From Atherinomorus stipes (taxonomy: Eukaryota; Chordata; Actinopteri; Atheriniformes; Atherinidae), in the NCBI GenBank assembly GCA_023101725.1, contig JALJCO010012626.1, positions 76,001 through 140,000 of the forward strand: a DNA stretch of 64,000 bases, given 5' to 3'. Every line of letters begins with the position of its first letter. The stretch's first letter is position 1. Of this stretch, positions 59,544-64,000 are shown piece after piece. The position numbers and the translations under genes are program-made. The notes under the pieces are model-generated. The model was not told the DNA's origin. It saw only the letters and a program-made list of their open reading frames with translations, and did no database searches.

Positions 59544-59837
59544 ACATTCTTTTTTTTTAAACATATATTTATTTCACATTTTGTTAATTTACAAGTGAAC
59601 AAGGAAACAAGGGGGCACATAAAAAAAAAAAAAGAAAAGAAAAAAAAGCAATAAGTAAGAAAATTAAATTAAGATGATCCATAGACATGTATGCACACAT
59701 ACATTCATTATTATACATCCATATACGAATGTACACAACACATACATATGCATCTCTACGCATACAACCATACACCCACAATTGCATACTTACACATGTA
59801 AAGGTCACAAGTGTTCAAAAAAAACTAAATCAGGATT

Positions 59838-59873
<36 letters not shown>

Positions 59874-60137
59874 TACATATATAAACAAATATAGTCAGTT
59901 TAGCACATCATTCCAGCCATCTACTTCAAAGTCATTCTTTTTAAGGAAACTAGAGAAAACCCTCCAGATTTTCCAAAACTTGTCAAGCTTATTTTTTGTG
60001 GTATAGCTTATCTTTTCTAGAGCCAGGTAAAAGGACATCCCTGTTAACCATTGGGAGGTAGTACAAGGTTCTTCCTTTTTCCATGAGCAGGCTATACATC
60101 TTTTAGCTTCAGAAAACAAATATTGAGTAAGGATTTT

Positions 60138-62906
60138 TCATTTTTGGAGGTTGCAAAGTTGTCCAGATAAATATTTAGTAAACATAATTTTGGTTTGGGA
60201 GGTACTTCTTTGCCAATAATTTGGCTGGCCAGGTTCAACACCCTTTCCCAAAAAAGAGAATATCTGAGGGCATTCCCACATGCAATGAAACAAGGTGCCT
60301 CTTTGTTGCTTACATTTAATACAAGTATCTGGAATATTTGGGTTAAAAAGGTGCAGCTTACTTGGAGTTATGTATTGTCTGGTTATCCATTTGTATTGTA
60401 GTAATTTAGAATTTGTATTCACAGTTTGACTTTGAGCTGTAAGACAAGCTCTGGCCCATTCTTCCTCTGTTAGATTTTCTTGTATATCTGATCTCCATAC
60501 TTGTAATATGTTTTGTGATGATTCTTTGGATTTATTTACAAACATATTATAAAGAAAGGTCACCCGCCCCTTGGAGTCTGAAAAATCTCAAAGAAAAGTC
60601 TTCAAGAGCAGATAGTTGGGGGAGTTTTAACTTACTGCCTTGCCTGGCCAGTACAAAACTTCTCAGTTGGAGATATTTAAAGAAGTGTTTAGATGGCAGT
60701 CCATACGTGGCTTTAAGTTCTTCAAAAGACATGAAAGTATGACTGTCTTTAAAGAGGTCAGCTATTTTAGCTACACCTCGGGATGCCCAAATTTTAAACC
60801 CACTGTCAGCTCTTCCAGGCTGAAACTCATCATTACCAAAGATAGGAGAAAATTGTGATAATTTGGAAGTCTCTCCTAAGTATTCCAGAGCACTGTGCCA
60901 AATCATTACTGTATTTTTGAGGAAGGGGTTTTGGGTCTGTTTAATTAATTTGTTTTTGTTGGCTGAATATATATATAGATTCAAAGGAACATTAATTGAG
61001 TGAGATTCTATTGAAACCCAAGCAGGGGGGTGATCCTTTACAAAATAAAATATTCCTGCTGTGATTTGAGCAGCCCAGTAATACCACTTAAGATTTGGTA
61101 GCTGTAATCCACCTCTATCATATGGTAGGTATAACAATGTGAGCCTGAGCCTGGGACGCCTGTTGTTCCAAATGAAGGAGGAGAAGAGCTTTTCAAGTGA
61201 CTGGAAAAAAGAGAGCGGGGGAGCAAGTGGAATAGACTGGAAAAGATACAAATATTTTGGTAAAATTGACATTTTCAAAACATTGATGCGCCCGATCATT
61301 GACATAGGTAATCTTGTCCACCTGTTTATGAGCTCTGTAACTCTCTCTGTTAAAGGATTGTAATTCATTGGGATAATTTTATCAATGGTAGGAGTGATCT
61401 TCACACCCAGATACACAAAACCTTCCAATGAAACCAGAAAAGGAGTATGAATTGGAGGGCTGAGTCGCTCATTTTCATTCATAAATAATATCACTGATTT
61501 GGAGCTATTTATTTTGTAGCCTGCAAAGTCCCCAAAGGTATTTGTGAGGGAAAGTAAAGTAGGTAAAGTCTGTTTCAAGTTAGAGCAAAACAGAATTACA
61601 TCATCTGCATATAAAGCTATGCGATGTTCAATATCACCTATCTTTATTCCCTTCAGGTTGGTGTTTTTCGGATTGCCATGGCAAGTGGCTCAATTGCAAG
61701 GGTAAATAACAGGGGTGACAGGGGGCATCCCTGTCTTGTCCCCCGGTGCAGTTCAAAAGGTGTTGAAAATAGCCCATTTGTTAAGACTACAGCCTTTGGG
61801 GCAGCATATAGAAGTCGAACCCAGCCAAGAAATTTCTCCCCTATACCAAACCTTTGCAGAGTCTCAAACAGATACAGCCACTCCACCCTGTCAAAGGCCT
61901 TTCGGCGTCAATGACAGAATGGCAGTGTCTGCACAGCCAGATTTATTAAACACTATATTGAGTACCCTACGTATATTGTGAAATCCCTGTCTACCCTGCA
62001 CAAAGCCGTTCTGATCAAAGTGAACTATTTCTGGTAAGCTCAGTTCAAGCCGTCGAGCCAGAGCTTTACAAAGAATTTTGAGATCGTTATTAAGGAGAGA
62101 AATCGGTCTGTAAGATCCACAGGAGGAGGGTGTCTTCCCTGGCTTCAACAACAAAGTAATTACTGCTGTGTTGAGAGAAGGAGGGAGGATCCATTATCTA
62201 AAGACTCACGATACATCTCGAGCAAGGGTGGCATTAGTTTAATTTTAAAGGCCTTGTATATCTCGATGGGAATACCATCCGGTCCAGGGTTTTTCCCCCT
62301 TTCATGCTATCAATAGCCGCAGACAATTCTTCAGCCTCTAGGTCAAGCTCTAGAGCAGCCTGAGATTCTTCTTTCAGGGAGACAAAGTCCAACAAATCAA
62401 GAAATTCCTTTTGCTTTTGAAAAGCTGAGGTTGAGTAATCCGAACGGTACAAATTTTCGTAGAAACTTGAAAAAAATTTGATTAATTTCTTTAGGGTCAT
62501 TAATTACCAAACCTTCCTCTGTTTGTATTGTGTTTATTGTTCTTTCAGTTTCCATCTGTTTGATACGCCAAGCTAAAAGCCTGCTAGCTTTCTCGCCCTG
62601 TTCGTAATAAGACTGCCTCAGTTTCAACAAGTTTTTAGTCGCCTTATTTGTGGATAAAACATTGTATTTAGCTCTTAGTTCATTGAGTTCCACAAATAAT
62701 TGTTGAGAGGGATTTGCAAAGTAGCTTGTTTCAGTATCCTTTATCTTTTTTTCCAGTTGTTCCATCTCCAATCTAAACTGTTTGTGTTTAAAACTTGTGA
62801 AGCTAATCATCTGGCCCCTCAAAAATGCTTTAAAAAGCCTCCCATCGTATAGCAGCTGATGTTTGATTTGTGTTATTTTCAAAATAATAATCAATTTGTG
62901 TTCCAA
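60138..62906 (-). pseudogene. L1-like ORF2, reverse transcriptase and C-terminus, frameshifted
   Basis: Linker EQGEKASRLLAWRIKQMETE (about 62540-62600), then RT pieces: AAIDSMKGGKT (frame broken near 62297 in a G/A-rich run), [56 protein letters not shown] and ALYADDVILF (catalytic YADD, about 61590-61620). A 343-codon C-terminal frame (60547-61578) follows, then CIKCKQQRGTLFHCMWEC (C-x2-C-x8-H-x4-C, about 60262-60315). Breaks near 62400, 62297, 61895, 61650 and 60555 inactivate it. Confidence 0.9.
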
Positions 62907-63696
62907 TAAACTCTACAAATTTTGGATCCCTAAGCCAAAATGCCTGGAGACGCCATCTTGGGGAGTGATTCATAGATCGGGGCATGTTCAGGATAAATGA
63001 AACTGAGGCATGGTCTGAGATTATAATGCTATCATGCCAGGATCGTGAAACATTAGATACCAAGGGGGCAGAAACCAAATAGTAATCAATTCTAGAGAAT
63101 GTCTGACAAGTGCTAGAGTAACAAGAGAAAGATAATTGAGAAGGATGATTAGACCTCCAGATGTCAATTAGATTAAATTCTTTAATATATTGTAACAGCT
63201 CTTTCCTTGTCTGATTATGGGAGGTATCAATTCCGGTTGATCTATCCATTTCAGGCTGTAAAGCACAATTAAAATCTCCGCCTATGACGAAGTTGCCAGG
63301 TAAAGTAGCCAACGACAAAAATAGGTGTCTAAAAAAGGACGGGTTATCTTCATTGGGCCCATATATATTAACCAGATTTAATCGAACTGAGAGAATTTCA
63401 CACTGAATAATGAGGTATCTCCCCAATCGGTCTTCATCCACACTAATAAGTTGAAAAGGTACAGAATTGTGTATGAGTGTAATTACTCCACGAGAATGTG
63501 AACTGAAGGAAGCAGAGAATACCCGCCCAGGCCACCTTCTCCTCACTTTGATTACATCTTCAGAAGTCAAGTGCGTCTCCTGGATAAAAACTATTTTAGC
63601 TTTTAACTGTTTAATCCTACTCATAACCTCTTTTAGCTTGACAAGTTTGTTTAAACCCCTCACATTCCAGGATGTAAACTGAAGTTCGGATGACAT
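62830..63696 (-). CDS. L1-like ORF2 endonuclease domain (open)
   Basis: An uninterrupted 288-codon frame beginning MSSELQFTSWNVRGLNKLVK. All apurinic-endonuclease motifs are present in one frame: FIQETHL, LVNIYGPNED, VIGGDFNCAL, FSRIDYYLV and IISDHASV. This is the target-nicking domain of L1-like LINEs. The frame ends at RWEAF at 62830, where a frame change leads into the broken RT part, so the protein as a whole is not functional. Confidence 0.9.
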   Translation of the reverse strand: MSSELQFTSWNVRGLNKLVKLKEVMSRIKQLKAKIVFIQETHLTSEDVIKVRRRWPGRVFSASFSSHSRGVITLIHNSVPFQLISVDEDRLGRYLIIQCEILSVRLNLVNIYGPNEDNPSFFRHLFLSLATLPGNFVIGGDFNCALQPEMDRSTGIDTSHNQTRKELLQYIKEFNLIDIWRSNHPSQLSFSCYSSTCQTFSRIDYYLVSAPLVSNVSRSWHDSIIISDHASVSFILNMPRSMNHSPRWRLQAFWLRDPKFVEFIGTQIDYYFENNTNQTSAAIRWEAF

Positions 63697-64000
63697 TTTA
63701 TAGTGACAATGAAATTGTTTGTAGGAAACTTTAAATAACTGAAAACAAAAAACAAAAAATAATAAACAAAGGAAATTAAAAATATGTGCCTTGGAACATT
63801 ATGAACATAAATGAGTGTACACCCCCAACTGAGATACACCCACCCCCCCACAATACACACATCCAGACCATGGAACCTGACTGGTCCATCTGTGTCCACA
63901 ACACAGCAAGGAACAGCATGCCAAACAACTGTAGCAGAGCCCACATTAAACGTTTATATAGTGAAACTACGTTTTTAACAACCAAACAGCTATTTTATAA

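Larger units (their letters stand above)
59550..64000 (-). mobile_element. L1-like LINE, minus strand, extends past window
   Basis: The 3' end is the T run at 59550-59558. The 3' UTR includes an ACAT-rich microsatellite (59690-59800) and a 28-nt A run (59842-59869). ORF2 runs from 63696 down to 60138. Sequence beyond 63700 fits the spacer before ORF2, with no ORF1 within the window. It is diverged from L1-1 and L1-2 (YADD instead of LADD). Confidence 0.9.

Overview
This window looks like a teleost (ray-finned fish) chromosome segment. It is eukaryotic: one split protein-coding gene with consensus splice sites, fish-type Tc1/mariner, hAT-like, L1 and L2 elements, a tRNA-derived SINE, and a very high load of micro- and minisatellites. 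Nothing in it fits a prokaryote or a free virus. The species cannot be fixed from the sequence alone.

The only host protein gene I can support is tmem47 (claudin/PMP22/EMP-superfamily four-pass junction protein) on the minus strand. Exon 1 is 25034-25259, exon 2 is 6251-6391 and exon 3 is 4649-4825. The splice sites and phases fit, and the restored length would be 181 residues, the length of human TMEM47. As assembled, exon 3 carries two 1-base deletions that wreck the last membrane segment. Intron 1 (about 18.6 kb) is packed with five long minisatellites, two Tc1-like transposons and a stack of nested hAT-like elements. Intron 2 is mostly an 11/22-bp minisatellite, with a CA repeat starting within a few bases of its 5' splice site. 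A GC-rich promoter with a perfect TGACGTCA site lies just upstream of exon 1, followed by a GA/poly-G purine tract, a 29-bp minisatellite (57 units) and a 0.7-kb TG/CATG tract.

From 27.9 to 32.7 kb there is intergenic DNA holding a tRNA-derived SINE, a 46-bp minisatellite with a pol III B-box-like motif in each unit, a hAT-like MITE inserted in it with an 8-bp target duplication, and an internal L1 fragment.

From 32.7 to 53.1 kb lies a large inverted duplication: two tandem cassettes on the plus strand face two on the minus strand across a 1.4-kb AT-rich spacer. Each cassette has a CpG-rich conserved block, a tRNA-Gly(GCC) gene and a 44-bp minisatellite. Three tRNAs are intact and one has a T-loop insertion. 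The plus arm is interrupted by two L1 elements inserted only 7 bp apart, each with a clean target-site duplication. The minus arm is split by a 2.95-kb DNA transposon with 20-bp perfect terminal inverted repeats, about a dozen internal ATTACGGTAATGA-type motifs and a decayed two-exon coding region.

From 53.1 to 64.0 kb there is mostly unannotated intergenic DNA, a 1.2-kb minisatellite whose monomer matches (inverted) the array at 0.5-0.9 kb, a 3' fragment of an L2-clade LINE, and a minus-strand L1-like LINE with an intact endonuclease domain that runs off the right edge.
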